From the NCBI GenBank assembly GCA_016125255.1, contig WGMD01000003.1, positions 1 to 64,000 of the forward strand: a stretch of DNA of 64,000 nucleotides, given 5' to 3'. Shown piece after piece: positions 53,331 to 62,465 of the stretch. A program made the translations under genes and the position numbers. A model generated the notes under the pieces. That model saw nothing but the letters and a program-made list of their open reading frames with translations, did no database searches and was not told the origin of the DNA. The DNA comes from Planctomycetota bacterium. GTDB lineage: Bacteria > Planctomycetota > Phycisphaerae > Phycisphaerales > Zrk34. Positions within the stretch are counted from its first letter, which is position 1, and each line of letters starts with the position of its first letter.

Positions 53331-54491
53331 ATGAAATTCCTTCCGGCGACGATGTTGGCGTTGAGTCTGCTCACTTCGGCGGTTGTGGCGGATGACGCTG
53401 ACCGCATCATTCGCGAACGATTCGGCACGCGTATCTCCCAGGCCGTCGGCACGGCGGACACCGCCGACGACGCCGCGCTGGCTGCGGACCTCTACAAGGC
53501 GGCGGCGGCCGAAACCGGCAATCCCGCCGTGGCGATCGCGTTATGCGACAAGGCGTGGACGATGGGTTCGCTCGATCCGGTCGGTTACGACGCGGCCTGC
53601 CAGGCGATGAACCACATCGCCGTCCTCTCGCCGGAGCGCGAGGCGGAGGCGCGGCAGAATGTCGTCGATCTGCGTCAGAAGCAGTACAACGCCGCACGCG
53701 GCTCCGACAAGCGCGACTGTGCCGAGGCGCTCATCAACGCCAATGTGGCGATGGGCGAAATGCAGGAGCAGTCCAACGATTACCTGCACGCCCTGCTCAG
53801 TTACCGCCGTGCCGGGGCCGTCGCTCTCGCCGTCCAGTCGCCGCGCGTCAAGATCATTCAGGCCGGCATCAACGCCGCCGCCAACCGCCAGCGCAAGTAC
53901 AACGACCTGACCAAGCTCATCGAGCGCTACGAGAAGGACCCGGACAACCGTTCGCTCGCCACGCAGCTTGCCCGCGTCTATCTCTACGAAATGGACGATC
54001 CCCAGACGGCCGCGAAGTTTGCCGACAAATGCGATGACCCGACCATTGCCCAAAACGCAAAGCTGGCGCAGATGCCCGTCAAAACGCTCTCGCTCGAACA
54101 GTCGATGCAGCTTGGCGAATGGTACAGCGGGATCGCCATGCTCTCGGACCCGGCGATGCGCGGCGCCCTGCACCTGCGGGCCCATCGCTACTACACCGCC
54201 GCCTTCGACAAAGCCGACGCCAATGACAAGGTGAAGCGCCAGATCGTCGGCTCGCTGGACATCATCAATCTGTCCCTGCGCGAGGTCGGCATCGAGCCGC
54301 CCGCCACGCCGCAGCTCGCTGTCGCCGCTCCGCCCAAGCCCGTCGAAACCCAACCCACGAAGCCCGCCGAGCCCGCCATCGCCGAGCGGCCCAATCGCCC
54401 GTCGCGCCCCGTCACCGCCGCCGCCCCCGAACCCCCGCCCGCCAAATCCACCCGCGGCCGACCGACTTTCTTCGGCGTCCCGACCGATTGA
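53331..54491 (+). CDS. Secreted alpha-helical repeat protein
   Basis: A 386-residue exported protein. A signal peptide covers about 1-20 (MKFLPATMLALSLLTSAVVA). The mature part is helical with TPR-like pairs (about 45-310, e.g. AADLYKAAAAETGNPAVAIAL). A Pro-rich C-terminus (about 320-386) may cross the wall. No enzyme motif is seen. The ATG is chosen by the signal peptide and by the -10 box just upstream. Confidence 0.7.
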   Translation: MKFLPATMLALSLLTSAVVADDADRIIRERFGTRISQAVGTADTADDAALAADLYKAAAAETGNPAVAIALCDKAWTMGSLDPVGYDAACQAMNHIAVLSPEREAEARQNVVDLRQKQYNAARGSDKRDCAEALINANVAMGEMQEQSNDYLHALLSYRRAGAVALAVQSPRVKIIQAGINAAANRQRKYNDLTKLIERYEKDPDNRSLATQLARVYLYEMDDPQTAAKFADKCDDPTIAQNAKLAQMPVKTLSLEQSMQLGEWYSGIAMLSDPAMRGALHLRAHRYYTAAFDKADANDKVKRQIVGSLDIINLSLREVGIEPPATPQLAVAAPPKPVETQPTKPAEPAIAERPNRPSRPVTAAAPEPPPAKSTRGRPTFFGVPTD

Positions 54492-54895
54492 TCAAGTGCT
54501 GATGACCGATCGCCGCCAAGCCCCGGATCATGCGTCATCCCTATTTCCCGCGCGCATCGGCGCAACCCCTCCGCGCCGATTTCGACACGGCGACGCCCCC
54601 TCACGTTTTCCTCGATATCCCGCGAAAATCAGCGATTTTACGCCCTCCGCCGCGCGCACAGGCGCGCCCGTGCGCACGACCATGGAAGCGAACGACGCGC
54701 CCATGCGCGTCTCCACTGAACTTACATCCCCCCTGGCCGCGCCGGTGCGCGCTTTGGACATCCCCGTGCGCCAATGGCGAACGCCCTGTGCGCCGATTGA
54801 CGCAAATCAACAGCCCTCACAAAAATTCACGTCGCGCCCCACCACGCCCGGATGGCCTTCACTCCTCACTCCCCGCTCCCCACTCCTCACATCCT
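54492..54895. other. Gene-free stretch
   Basis: 404 bases between the helical-repeat gene and the convergent NagB-like gene. Short frames in it lack ribosome-binding sites and homology. A C-rich run with repeated CTCC/CACTCC units lies at about 54858-54892, next to the NagB-like stop. Nothing else stands out. Confidence 0.5.
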
Positions 54896-55861
54896 TCAAT
54901 GCGCCTCCGCCCCCAGCGGTCCCGCCAGTTCGCGCATGAAGTACAGCCGCCCCGCCATCGTCGGCATCCAGCTTGACGCGATCCAGCGCGACGGCCCGTA
55001 CCCCAGCGTGACGCACAGACTCATCCCCTGCCACATCGCCCCGCGCTCCGGATACGCTCCGTCCGCACCGCCGATGCAATAGTCGGACTCAAGGAACAAC
55101 CCCGGGCCGATCGTGTTGGCGAAACAGGGAATGAGCGTGAAGCGGCTGTTGAAGCTGTGCAATGCGTTCTGTTCGATCGTCAAGGGATGCAGCGGCTGAC
55201 CGAGCCGGTGCGTCTGCTTTCTCCATGCCGCGTCGCTCTTGTACTCCCCGCCGATCTGCGGTTCCCAGAAAGCGACGTGACACGCCCGCCCGATCCCGTA
55301 CACCGTCACCAGCTCCCCGCCGTCCTTGCGAATCGCCGCGATCTTCTTCGCATACGTCGGCAGATTCTTCCTCGTGGCGAAGTTCCGCTGCGACGGGGGC
55401 ACCGTGTACTTGCCCAGCGGTCCGAACAGCGCCTCGCTCATCGCATGTTCAAATCCCCCCGGCTGATGGCCCGGCATCGTGTTCCCGTCCCGGTCCGACC
55501 ATTCGTCCATGTTGAACGTCGTCACATGCGAACACTTCGTCTTGCTCGCACGCAGCCGCTTGACCACCTGCTTGTACATCCCCATCGGCCCGACCGGCAG
55601 AATCATCGCCATTCGGATCTTCTTCCGCTTCGCCCGCTCGATCCGATCGGCGATGGCGTCGCCCATCTTTTTGTCCATTTCCTGGACGCTTTCAACCGGT
55701 TTGGCCTTAAAGTCCTTGTGCCAGTGCCTGGCGCCCTTGAGCAGCTTGCCCGGCCCCATCGCGCAGCAGGCGTCGATCTTCTTCAGGTCCCACCCCTTCG
55801 GGTAAAACCCTTCGAGCAGCGAACCTTTGACCGTCGACATGAAATCGAGCTTCCGGGCCAT
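54896..55861 (-). CDS. NagB-like sugar-phosphate isomerase/deaminase
   Basis: A 321-residue protein of the glucosamine-6-phosphate deaminase fold. FNMDEWSDRDGN lines up with the NagB active-site Asp region (NMDEY), and PVGPMGMYKQVVKRL sits at the phosphate loop. It is longer than NagB (about 265). I chose the ATG at 55861 because GGAGG lies 6 nt upstream; the longer frame reaches back into the LmbE-like gene. It follows that gene by 16 bp, so a pathway of N-deacetylation then deamination of an amino sugar is likely. Confidence 0.8.
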   Translation of the reverse strand: MARKLDFMSTVKGSLLEGFYPKGWDLKKIDACCAMGPGKLLKGARHWHKDFKAKPVESVQEMDKKMGDAIADRIERAKRKKIRMAMILPVGPMGMYKQVVKRLRASKTKCSHVTTFNMDEWSDRDGNTMPGHQPGGFEHAMSEALFGPLGKYTVPPSQRNFATRKNLPTYAKKIAAIRKDGGELVTVYGIGRACHVAFWEPQIGGEYKSDAAWRKQTHRLGQPLHPLTIEQNALHSFNSRFTLIPCFANTIGPGLFLESDYCIGGADGAYPERGAMWQGMSLCVTLGYGPSRWIASSWMPTMAGRLYFMRELAGPLGAEAH

Positions 55862-55877
55862 GAGACCTCCATTGCGC

Positions 55878-56627
55878 TCAGCCGAATAATTCGGCGAGCA
55901 GATCGTTGCGGGGGTAAGCGTGGCCGCGATGCTGCACGAAGGCCTCGGCGGCGCGGACGCCGAGCTTTTCGCCGCGCATCGCATCGTGCCGCTTCATCGC
56001 GTCGATGTATTCGTCCATGCCGTGATGCGCGCGGAGCCATTCGCGCTGCGACGCATGGCACGCGAGCATGTCCGCCTTGCGGTCGGCCTGAGACGTAATA
56101 TCGACCCACGTCGTCGGCTCTGCCCCCCGACCGTACGGATCGATGCCTTCCAACGGATCGCAGTAATACAGATGCGGCACGCACGACCCCGGCGCGACCG
56201 GCCGGGCTGACACGTTCGGCGCCCCATAAATAAAACTCGCCGCGCGCGTCAATAACGCCGTCATCTCATGGTCCATCATGTAGTCCGCCAGCGCGTGCGT
56301 GAACACCAGCGTCGGCGCGACCTGACGAAACAGCTCGATCATCTTCGCGAGCGTCGGCTTGTCGTACACGACCCGGCCGTCCAGTTCGTGAAGGCAGTGA
56401 TACGTCGCTTTGATCATGGCGGCGGCGGTCCGCGCTTCGCCGGTGCGGATGCGCGAAATTTCGTCGGCGGTGTGCTGCGTCGTGCCGCAGTCGCCGGCCG
56501 TGCTGGTGGCGATGTGCACTTCCCAGCCGGCCTCGGCGAGGCGGATCAGCGTCCCGGCACAGAGAATCTCCGCATCGTCCGGATGGGCCAGCATCGCCAT
56601 CGCTGTGCGTCGCAAATGAGTCGGCAA
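55878..56627 (-). CDS. LmbE/PIG-L family N-acetylglucosaminyl deacetylase
   Basis: A zinc deacetylase of about 249 residues. AHPDDAE holds the zinc ligands His and Asp and a catalytic Asp, and DYMMDHEM supplies the second His pair. It removes acetyl groups from GlcNAc derivatives. The frame opens at 56660, but those codons overlap the likely -10 box (complement of 56656-56661). I therefore prefer the TTG at 56627, with GGGAG 7 nt upstream; the Met at 56600 is the alternative. It is followed by the NagB-like gene. Confidence 0.85.
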   Translation of the reverse strand: MPTHLRRTAMAMLAHPDDAEILCAGTLIRLAEAGWEVHIATSTAGDCGTTQHTADEISRIRTGEARTAAAMIKATYHCLHELDGRVVYDKPTLAKMIELFRQVAPTLVFTHALADYMMDHEMTALLTRAASFIYGAPNVSARPVAPGSCVPHLYYCDPLEGIDPYGRGAEPTTWVDITSQADRKADMLACHASQREWLRAHHGMDEYIDAMKRHDAMRGEKLGVRAAEAFVQHRGHAYPRNDLLAELFG

Positions 56628-56655
56628 TGGGCAACTCCCGAGCAAAAGTTGGTGC

Positions 56656-56686
56656 ATCATACCGGTTTCACCCCCCGGCGGGGCAA
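56656..56686 (-). promoter_or_regulatory. Possible promoter of the LmbE-NagB genes
   Basis: On the minus strand, TTGCCC (complement of 56681-56686), 19 bp and TATGAT (complement of 56656-56661). The spacer is long, so the promoter may be weak or activated. It is divergent from the promoter at 56697-56726. Confidence 0.45.
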
Positions 56687-56696
56687 GAATTTACGC

Positions 56697-56726
56697 TTGC
56701 GTAGCGTTTGAAAAATGTGGTATCAT
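56697..56726 (+). promoter_or_regulatory. Possible promoter of the second PEP-CTERM pair
   Basis: TTGCGT (56697-56702), 18 bp, TATCAT (56721-56726). It lies 10 bp from the divergent LmbE promoter, so one regulator could control both. Confidence 0.45.
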
Positions 56727-56798
56727 GGACGCCTCGCCTGTGGGCCACGCGGCCCGATTGTGGATCCCTTTTTTCAGCACGACATTGTGGAGAAAACA

Positions 56799-57500
56799 AT
56801 GCTGAATCGCACCCATCTTCTTGCCGTCGCCTGCCTCGCCATCGTTTCCATGACGCGCCCCGGCTTCGCCGTCCCGCTGACGATCGCCAATCCGTCCTTC
56901 GAAAGCCCGCTGGCCTTCGACATCGGCGGGTTCTTCGTCAATCCCGACATCGATGACTGGACCGTGGTCGAGGACCCCGATGGTTTCGCCACCGGCGTCT
57001 TCGCCAATGTGCCTTCCGATCAGCCCGGATTCCTGTCCAATATGGACGGCGATCAGGCGGCGTTCATGGGCCTCGTCTCCGCGTTCTCGATCTCGCAGAC
57101 GCTCGCCGACACGTATCAGGTCGGCTCGCAGTACAAATTGACGGCTGCGGTGGCGGTGAGTCTCTTTCAGCCCCCCGCCGCGGGCGCGAAGCTGAACATG
57201 ACGCTCTTTTATCTGGACGGGATGGGCGCCGCGCAGGACATCGACACGCTGGCGATTGATCTGGATCAGCTTTCCAGCGCGATGTTCACGGATGAGATGC
57301 TCACGATCGACGTGCTGGCCGGCGATCCCTGGGCCGGTCGCGCCATCGGCATCCGCTTTCAGCCGGGCACGGACTCGGGGGGCAACCTCGATCTGGACAA
57401 CGTGCGTCTGGACGTGACGAGCGTCCCCGAGCCGATCGGCGCGCTATCATTGGGCATCGGCGCCCTGGCGCTCCTCCGCCGTCGTTCGCATCGCGCCTGA
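56799..57500 (+). CDS. PEP-CTERM secreted protein (second)
   Basis: A 233-residue exported protein. A signal peptide (about 1-23, LLAVACLAIVSMTRPGFA) and a C-terminal PEP-CTERM signal (VPEPIGA, a hydrophobic helix, RRRSHRA) frame a beta-rich domain. The domain starts with IANPSFESP and ends with the LDLDNVRLDV strand that often precedes PEP-CTERM; it looks like a carbohydrate-binding jelly roll. GGAG precedes the ATG at 56799, which is preferred to the upstream frame from 56715. A prepilin-like gene follows after 35 bp. Confidence 0.87.
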   Translation: MLNRTHLLAVACLAIVSMTRPGFAVPLTIANPSFESPLAFDIGGFFVNPDIDDWTVVEDPDGFATGVFANVPSDQPGFLSNMDGDQAAFMGLVSAFSISQTLADTYQVGSQYKLTAAVAVSLFQPPAAGAKLNMTLFYLDGMGAAQDIDTLAIDLDQLSSAMFTDEMLTIDVLAGDPWAGRAIGIRFQPGTDSGGNLDLDNVRLDVTSVPEPIGALSLGIGALALLRRRSHRA

Positions 57501-57535
57501 GAGCGCGACGCCCCGGCGGCCCAACGGAACTTCTC

Positions 57536-58318
57536 ATGCGTTTGACGAAGCTTCGCCATCCCGCCGCGTTCACCCTCGTCGAACTGCTCGTCGTGATGCT
57601 CATCATCGTCGTGCTGGTGGCGCTGAGCGTCCCCGCGCTCAGCGCCGCCCGTGCGACGTCCAAACAGACGATCTGCGCTTCGCAATTGCGGCAGGTCGGC
57701 ATCGCCATCTATTCCTACGCCAACGACTACAAGGGCTCGATCCCCTTCGGCCCCAAAGCCCCCCCCGCCATCGCCTCCAACTTCTACCCCGCCACCGGCA
57801 ACGTCACCAGTCTCGTCTCGCTGGGATACCCGGCCCTGGGGCAGCCGGTCGGGCTCGGCCTGCTCATCGAGTCGTATCTGGCGAATCAGCCCAAGGTCCT
57901 CTTCTGTCCCGACCCCGATTCGTATCTGGACACCGACAAGGAACTGCTCAAGGTCGGCGTGAGTCAGGCCCAGTGCAGCTACTACTATCGCCACGCCTCC
58001 GTGACCGCGCTGAGCGAGCCCAATCCCCCGCCCGTCTACCGCACGCGCCTTGGTTCACTGGGCGTTAATTCCAACGGGCTGCCGATTCGGGCGCTGGTGA
58101 TGGATACGCAGTTCCTGTGCCACCCCGGCCTCGCCGCGTTCGGCATCACGCCGCGCACGCATCACAAGCAGGCCGCGGTGAGCATCCTGTTCGCCGATGC
58201 CCATGCGCAGGTCGTCTCCAATCTCGACAACGCCTTTACCGTCGATATCACCAATCAGCTTTACGCATCGTTCCAACTGATGCTCGACGCTTTCGAGCGC
58301 GCTGATGCGGTGCAGTAG
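57536..58318 (+). CDS. Type II prepilin-like secreted protein (pair 2)
   Basis: A 260-residue protein with a prepilin signal: a basic leader, then FTLVELLVVMLIIVVLVALS. The mature domain has two paired Cys (CASQLRQVG, FCPDP) and a late ILFADAHAQVV strand typical of the planctomycete prepilin-like family. It follows a PEP-CTERM gene, as the first pair does at 4424-6082. The 3' end runs into a G-rich tandem repeat. Confidence 0.82.
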   Translation: MRLTKLRHPAAFTLVELLVVMLIIVVLVALSVPALSAARATSKQTICASQLRQVGIAIYSYANDYKGSIPFGPKAPPAIASNFYPATGNVTSLVSLGYPALGQPVGLGLLIESYLANQPKVLFCPDPDSYLDTDKELLKVGVSQAQCSYYYRHASVTALSEPNPPPVYRTRLGSLGVNSNGLPIRALVMDTQFLCHPGLAAFGITPRTHHKQAAVSILFADAHAQVVSNLDNAFTVDITNQLYASFQLMLDAFERADAVQ

Positions 58319-58320
58319 AG

Positions 58321-58373
58321 GGGGTTGGGGGTTGGGGGTCGGGGGTTGGGGGTCGGGGGTCGGGGGTTGGGGG
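58321..58373. repeat. G-rich tandem repeat
   Basis: About seven units of GGGGGTT/GGGGGTC. In the plus-strand transcript this could form a G-quadruplex just after the prepilin-like stop. Confidence 0.75.
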
Positions 58374-58389
58374 AAGCCGCTTGCGGCTT
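58374..58389. terminator. Hairpin at the murG end
   Basis: AAGCCGC-TT-GCGGCTT, a perfect 7-bp stem overlapping the murG stop codon. No T run follows on either strand. Confidence 0.45.
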
Positions 58390-59494
58390 AGCACGCTTGG
58401 CATAATTTCATCGCCAGTTCCGCCACCGTCAGCGCTCCGTCGCCTCCGCCGTGTTGGATCAGCGCTTCGCGCATCCGCCGCCGTTTCGCCGCGTCGTGCA
58501 TGAGCTGCGTCAACGGCTCGTAAAGCAGCTTCGCATTGGCCGCGGGGTCTTTCGTGTCGTCGAGCATGATCGCCCCGCCGGCTTCGACGAGCGGGCGGGC
58601 GTTGAGTTTCTGGTGCTGGTCCTTGTGATAGGGATACGGCAGGAAAATCGTCGGCGTCCCGTTGGCGGCGGCCTCGGCGACGCTGCCGGCGCCCGAGCGG
58701 CTGATGGCGATGCTCGCCCCGCCCCATGCCGCGCCCATCTGATGACAGAACGCCACGACCTTCGCATCGACGCCGTGCTCGCGGTACGCCCGCTCCACCG
58801 ATTCCGTCCGCCCCTCGCCCGCCAGATGCAGCATCTGCCAGCCGTCCAGCGCGGCGCGGAAGTCGGCGCGCCCGACCAGTTCCGCCAGCGCGCCGTTGAT
58901 CGACTCGGCCCCCTGGCTGGCGCCGGTGATGAGCAGCATGTCCTTCGCCGGGTTCATGCCCAGTTGCCGCCGCGCTTCGCCCGCGTCGCCGGGGCTCAGA
59001 CTGCTTTTGCGCAGGGGCAGCCCGATGACGCGCTCGACCTTGATCGCATCGGTGGCGTACACGCTTAAGACATGATCACACTTGGGCGCGAGCCAGCGGT
59101 TGGCCTTACCCGGCACGGCGTCGAGATTCACCATCACGACCGGGATCCTCATCGCCCGCGCCGCCGCCACGACCGGCCCGCACACGAACCCGCCCATCGC
59201 CACCACCGCCCCCACGCCGCGCTCCGCGATCAGCCGTTTGGCCATCCGTTTCGACGCCATGTAACACCGCAGAAACGGCAGCACCTGCCCCGGGCGCGAC
59301 GGCAGCGGTTTGCCCGGCAGCGGCGTGAATGCCACCGCCGCTTTCGTGAGAATCTGCGCATCGAGCGGGCGGTCGGAACAGGCGAAGTGCGCGGCCGCCG
59401 GCGCGGTCAGCCGCTCGGCCACGGCGATGCCCGGAAACAGATGCCCGCCCGTGCCGCCGCCGGCGAAGAGAATCGTCGTTCGTCCCTGAGTCAT
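58388..59494 (-). CDS. murG: UDP-GlcNAc:lipid I N-acetylglucosaminyltransferase
   Basis: A 368-residue peripheral membrane enzyme that makes lipid II for peptidoglycan. GGGTGGHLFPGIAVAERL at the start binds the lipid acceptor, and the C-terminal SRSGAGSVAEAAANGTPTIF and HKDQHQKLNA bind UDP-GlcNAc. The usual HEQN motif of MurG reads HKDQHQKLNA here, close enough. I chose the ATG at 59494 by homology; the upstream frame runs into a dispersed repeat. Its presence shows a peptidoglycan wall. Confidence 0.94.
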   Translation of the reverse strand: MTQGRTTILFAGGGTGGHLFPGIAVAERLTAPAAAHFACSDRPLDAQILTKAAVAFTPLPGKPLPSRPGQVLPFLRCYMASKRMAKRLIAERGVGAVVAMGGFVCGPVVAAARAMRIPVVMVNLDAVPGKANRWLAPKCDHVLSVYATDAIKVERVIGLPLRKSSLSPGDAGEARRQLGMNPAKDMLLITGASQGAESINGALAELVGRADFRAALDGWQMLHLAGEGRTESVERAYREHGVDAKVVAFCHQMGAAWGGASIAISRSGAGSVAEAAANGTPTIFLPYPYHKDQHQKLNARPLVEAGGAIMLDDTKDPAANAKLLYEPLTQLMHDAAKRRRMREALIQHGGGDGALTVAELAMKLCQAC

Positions 59495-59575
59495 GATCGC
59501 CCGCCGTCCGTGTGATTCGTCCGCACATCCTATGTCGGTCGGATGCGGTGTTGTCATGCAGTCAGCCCTCCGGTC

Positions 59576-59706
59576 ACCTCTCCCTCTGGGAGAGGTCGGC
59601 CCGAAGGGCCGGGTGAGGGTGCGCCCAATCACTGACTGCATCCGCAACGAAGCGCGCCCGACTTCGGGGCCACCCTCACCCCAGCCCTCTTCCGGCGGGA
59701 GAGGGA
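59576..59706. repeat. BIME-like dispersed repeat, full copy 3
   Basis: Left and right arms as at 6353-6490, about 131 bp, between murG and the Na/Pi symporter gene. Confidence 0.85.
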
Positions 59707-59714
59707 GTGTGGGA

Positions 59715-61370
59715 TCAGCCCTCGGGCGTCATGGGCGCGTCGGTTTCCTTCCACAAGCCGTCGCGCAGGATGGCGAAGCCGACATGGGAGACGCAGCTAT
59801 TGATGCGCTTCAGGTGCGTGAGCAGGTCGAGGTGGATGGCGCTGGTTTCGTGCGACTCCTTAAGCCCGGCGTTGAGGCGGGCGAAATGCCGGTCGCGGAG
59901 TTCCTGCGCGTAAACGTGGAGCCGCTGCTTGTGGCGGACGAGCTGCTCGGCGAGCTGGCGGTCGCGCGTGGTGAAGGCGGTCTCGGCGATCTGGATGTTC
60001 TCCATGACCTTGTTGAAAAAATCGTCGAGGTCCGCCATGCCCTCGCGGGAGAACTGCACGTTGAGCTGGATCTTCTTCTCGACCAGTTCGCAGAGGTTTT
60101 TGTCGGTGATGTCGCCGATCGTTTCCAGCTCCGCGACGTAGCGAAGCTGTCGCATCTGCTCGGCGGCCTCCTCGGGGTCGTTCTCCAGGCCGACGACGCG
60201 CGTCAGGTAGGTCTTGATGACTTCGTCGAGCATGTCCACGTTGTCATCGCGCCGCGAGACTGCCTTGACCAGCGCCGCGTCGTTGGCCTTCATCGCCGCC
60301 CACAGATCGCGCAGCATCCCGCGGACGATCTCGGACATGTGCATGATTTCCTGCCGGCTCTGGCCCAGCGCCAGCGCGACCGAGTCGACCGGGCCGACCG
60401 TGCTGATGTAGCGCGGCCCGAAGCGCGGGCGCTCCTCCTTGGGCGGGGCGGGCACCAGCTTCTCGACGAGCCGGCTGACCTGCTCCACCAGCGGCAGCCC
60501 GATCAGCGCGAGCACGAGGTTGAAAGCCGTGTGCGCATTGGCGACCTGCCGGACCATCGACCCGCCGATCGCCGCGATCGCCTGCGAAGCGGGATGCAAT
60601 AGCGCCAGGACCACCACCGCCATCGCCACCTTGAGCCCGAGATTGCCCAGCCCCAGTCGGCGCGATTCGACCTGCGGCCAGCCGAGCATCAGCGTGGTCA
60701 TGACGATGCCGACGTTCGCGCCGACGACCCACGCCACCGACACGTCCAGCGGGAGATTCAGCCCGTCGCCCGCCGCCAGGCCGATCATCAGGGCGATCGT
60801 CGCCGTGCTCGACTGAAGCAGCATGGCCGCGACGGCGCCGATGAAGGCGAGCAGGAACGGATAGTGGGCGGCGATGTCGAGGATCGTGCCCACGTCGCCG
60901 TGCGGATCGATCGTGCGCGTCGCGCCCTTGATGGTCAGGACGCCCATGAAGACGAAGCCCAGCGCGAGAATGACCTGCCCGATGCCGCGCGAGCGCGACT
61001 TGTGCGTGTACTGAAAGAGCACGACGCCGATGAGGATCAGGATCGGCGCCGCCTCGATGATGTTCAGCGCCATGAGCTGCACGGTCACGGTCAGTCCGAT
61101 GTCGGCGCCGAGCAGGATGGCGAGCGTCTGCCGGGCGGACAGATGACCCGCCTGCACCGTCTGCACGGCCAGGACGCTCATCGTCGTCGACGACGGCGCG
61201 AGCACGGAGACGCCCAGCCCCGTGAAAAACGCACGGAGCCGGCTGTGCGCCAGGCGCTGCATGCCCGCGGCCAGACGATGACCGAAAAGCCGATCCAGCC
61301 CCTTGCGCAGATAGCGCACGCCGAAAAGAATCAGCGCCACCCCGCCCGCAATGGTCAGCAGGATCATCAT
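59715..61370 (-). CDS. Na+/phosphate symporter with PhoU-like domain
   Basis: A 551-residue protein of the NptA/YjbB type. The membrane part holds two inverted Na/Pi-cotransporter repeats with PSSTTMSV and QSSTATIAL as the paired substrate motifs. The C-terminal half (about 335-540) is a PhoU-like helical bundle (EDMLDEVIKTYL-type helices, YVAELETIGDITDKN). It imports, or more likely exports, phosphate under excess. It stands alone, divergent from the AsmA-like gene. Confidence 0.9.
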   Translation of the reverse strand: MMILLTIAGGVALILFGVRYLRKGLDRLFGHRLAAGMQRLAHSRLRAFFTGLGVSVLAPSSTTMSVLAVQTVQAGHLSARQTLAILLGADIGLTVTVQLMALNIIEAAPILILIGVVLFQYTHKSRSRGIGQVILALGFVFMGVLTIKGATRTIDPHGDVGTILDIAAHYPFLLAFIGAVAAMLLQSSTATIALMIGLAAGDGLNLPLDVSVAWVVGANVGIVMTTLMLGWPQVESRRLGLGNLGLKVAMAVVVLALLHPASQAIAAIGGSMVRQVANAHTAFNLVLALIGLPLVEQVSRLVEKLVPAPPKEERPRFGPRYISTVGPVDSVALALGQSRQEIMHMSEIVRGMLRDLWAAMKANDAALVKAVSRRDDNVDMLDEVIKTYLTRVVGLENDPEEAAEQMRQLRYVAELETIGDITDKNLCELVEKKIQLNVQFSREGMADLDDFFNKVMENIQIAETAFTTRDRQLAEQLVRHKQRLHVYAQELRDRHFARLNAGLKESHETSAIHLDLLTHLKRINSCVSHVGFAILRDGLWKETDAPMTPEG

Positions 61371-61465
61371 GCCGCACGCCGTCGTCGTCTATTCGGGGAT
61401 AAGATCATGTGGTAAAATCGGTACGTGTTAGCAAATCTCATGATAACACGAATGGAGGTCCCGCT

Positions 61466-62428
61466 GTGAAAAAGGTCGTCAAGATACTGCTCGGTCTGAT
61501 CGTCGTCGTCATCGTGCTGGTCATCGCGGCGGTGGGGATCGCGGCGTGGAAGATGGACGCCATCGCCAAGCGCGGGCTCGAAGCCGGCGGAACCTACGCG
61601 CTGGGCGTCAACACCACCGTCGACTCCGTCTCGATCAGTCTGCTGAGCGGCACAGTCGGCGTGAAGGACATGGTCGTCGCCAATCCGACCGGGTTCAACA
61701 GCAAAGAGCTGATGGACTTCAAGGACTTCAGCATCGCGGTCGAGACCGGCTCGCTCTTCAAGGATGTCATCGTCGTGCCGTCGATCGAGTTGGACGATCT
61801 GACGATGAACATCGAGCAGGCCGGCGGGAAGACGAACGTGTCCGTCATCGCCGACAACCTCAAGAAGCTCGGGTCCGGTACGGCCGACGCCCCTCCGGCC
61901 GAAGGCGGATCGAGCAAGAAGGTCAAGGTCGGCTCGTTCATCCTCAAGAACATCACCGCCAACGTGCAGGTGCTGCCCATCGGCGGGCAGGCCTCGACGG
62001 TCAAGGTCGTCGTGCCCGAGCTGAAGCTCGACAACGTGTCGAGCGACGAGGGCGTGCCGATGGCGGAGGTGATCAAGCGTGTCTGGCCGGCGATTTTAGC
62101 GGCGATCGTGTCCAAGGCCGGCGGCCTGATTCCCGATGACCTGCTCAAGGATTTGCAGGGCGACGTGATGGGTCTGGCGCAGAACCTCGGCGGCGAAGCG
62201 GGCAAGCTCATGGGTCAGGTCGGCGGGCCGCTCGGCGATCAGCTCAAGGACCTGTCCGGCAAACTCGGCGGCGACGTCGGCAAGACCGTCAACGACACGC
62301 TCGGCAAAGTCCTCGGCGGCGACAAGAAGGAAGGCGACACCGGCGGCGCCACCAAGGCCGTCGACGACGCCACCAAGAAACTCGGCGAAGGCCTCGGCGG
62401 CCTGCTCGGCGGGGACAAGAAGAAGTGA
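61466..62428 (+). CDS. AsmA-like membrane-anchored protein
   Basis: A 320-residue protein with an N-terminal membrane helix (about 5-27, VKILLGLIVVVIVLVIAAVG) and an AsmA-like periplasmic domain (VNTTVDSVSISLLSGTVGVK, then GVKDMVVANPTGF). AsmA proteins help move lipids to the outer membrane. The C-terminal 90 residues are an amphipathic Lys/Gly-rich tail. The start is a GTG at 61466, with GGAGG 7 nt upstream; a longer frame from 61409 lacks this. TAAAAT (61413-61418) may be its -10 box. Confidence 0.75.
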   Translation: MKKVVKILLGLIVVVIVLVIAAVGIAAWKMDAIAKRGLEAGGTYALGVNTTVDSVSISLLSGTVGVKDMVVANPTGFNSKELMDFKDFSIAVETGSLFKDVIVVPSIELDDLTMNIEQAGGKTNVSVIADNLKKLGSGTADAPPAEGGSSKKVKVGSFILKNITANVQVLPIGGQASTVKVVVPELKLDNVSSDEGVPMAEVIKRVWPAILAAIVSKAGGLIPDDLLKDLQGDVMGLAQNLGGEAGKLMGQVGGPLGDQLKDLSGKLGGDVGKTVNDTLGKVLGGDKKEGDTGGATKAVDDATKKLGEGLGGLLGGDKKK

Positions 62429-62465
62429 CCGCACCTCACCCCTGATTCGAGGAACAGGTCAAGCG

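Noticed and set aside
54496-54976. Overlapping short frames after the helical-repeat gene
   Set aside because: No ribosome-binding site, no homology, Pro/Arg-rich composition; they end inside the NagB-like gene.
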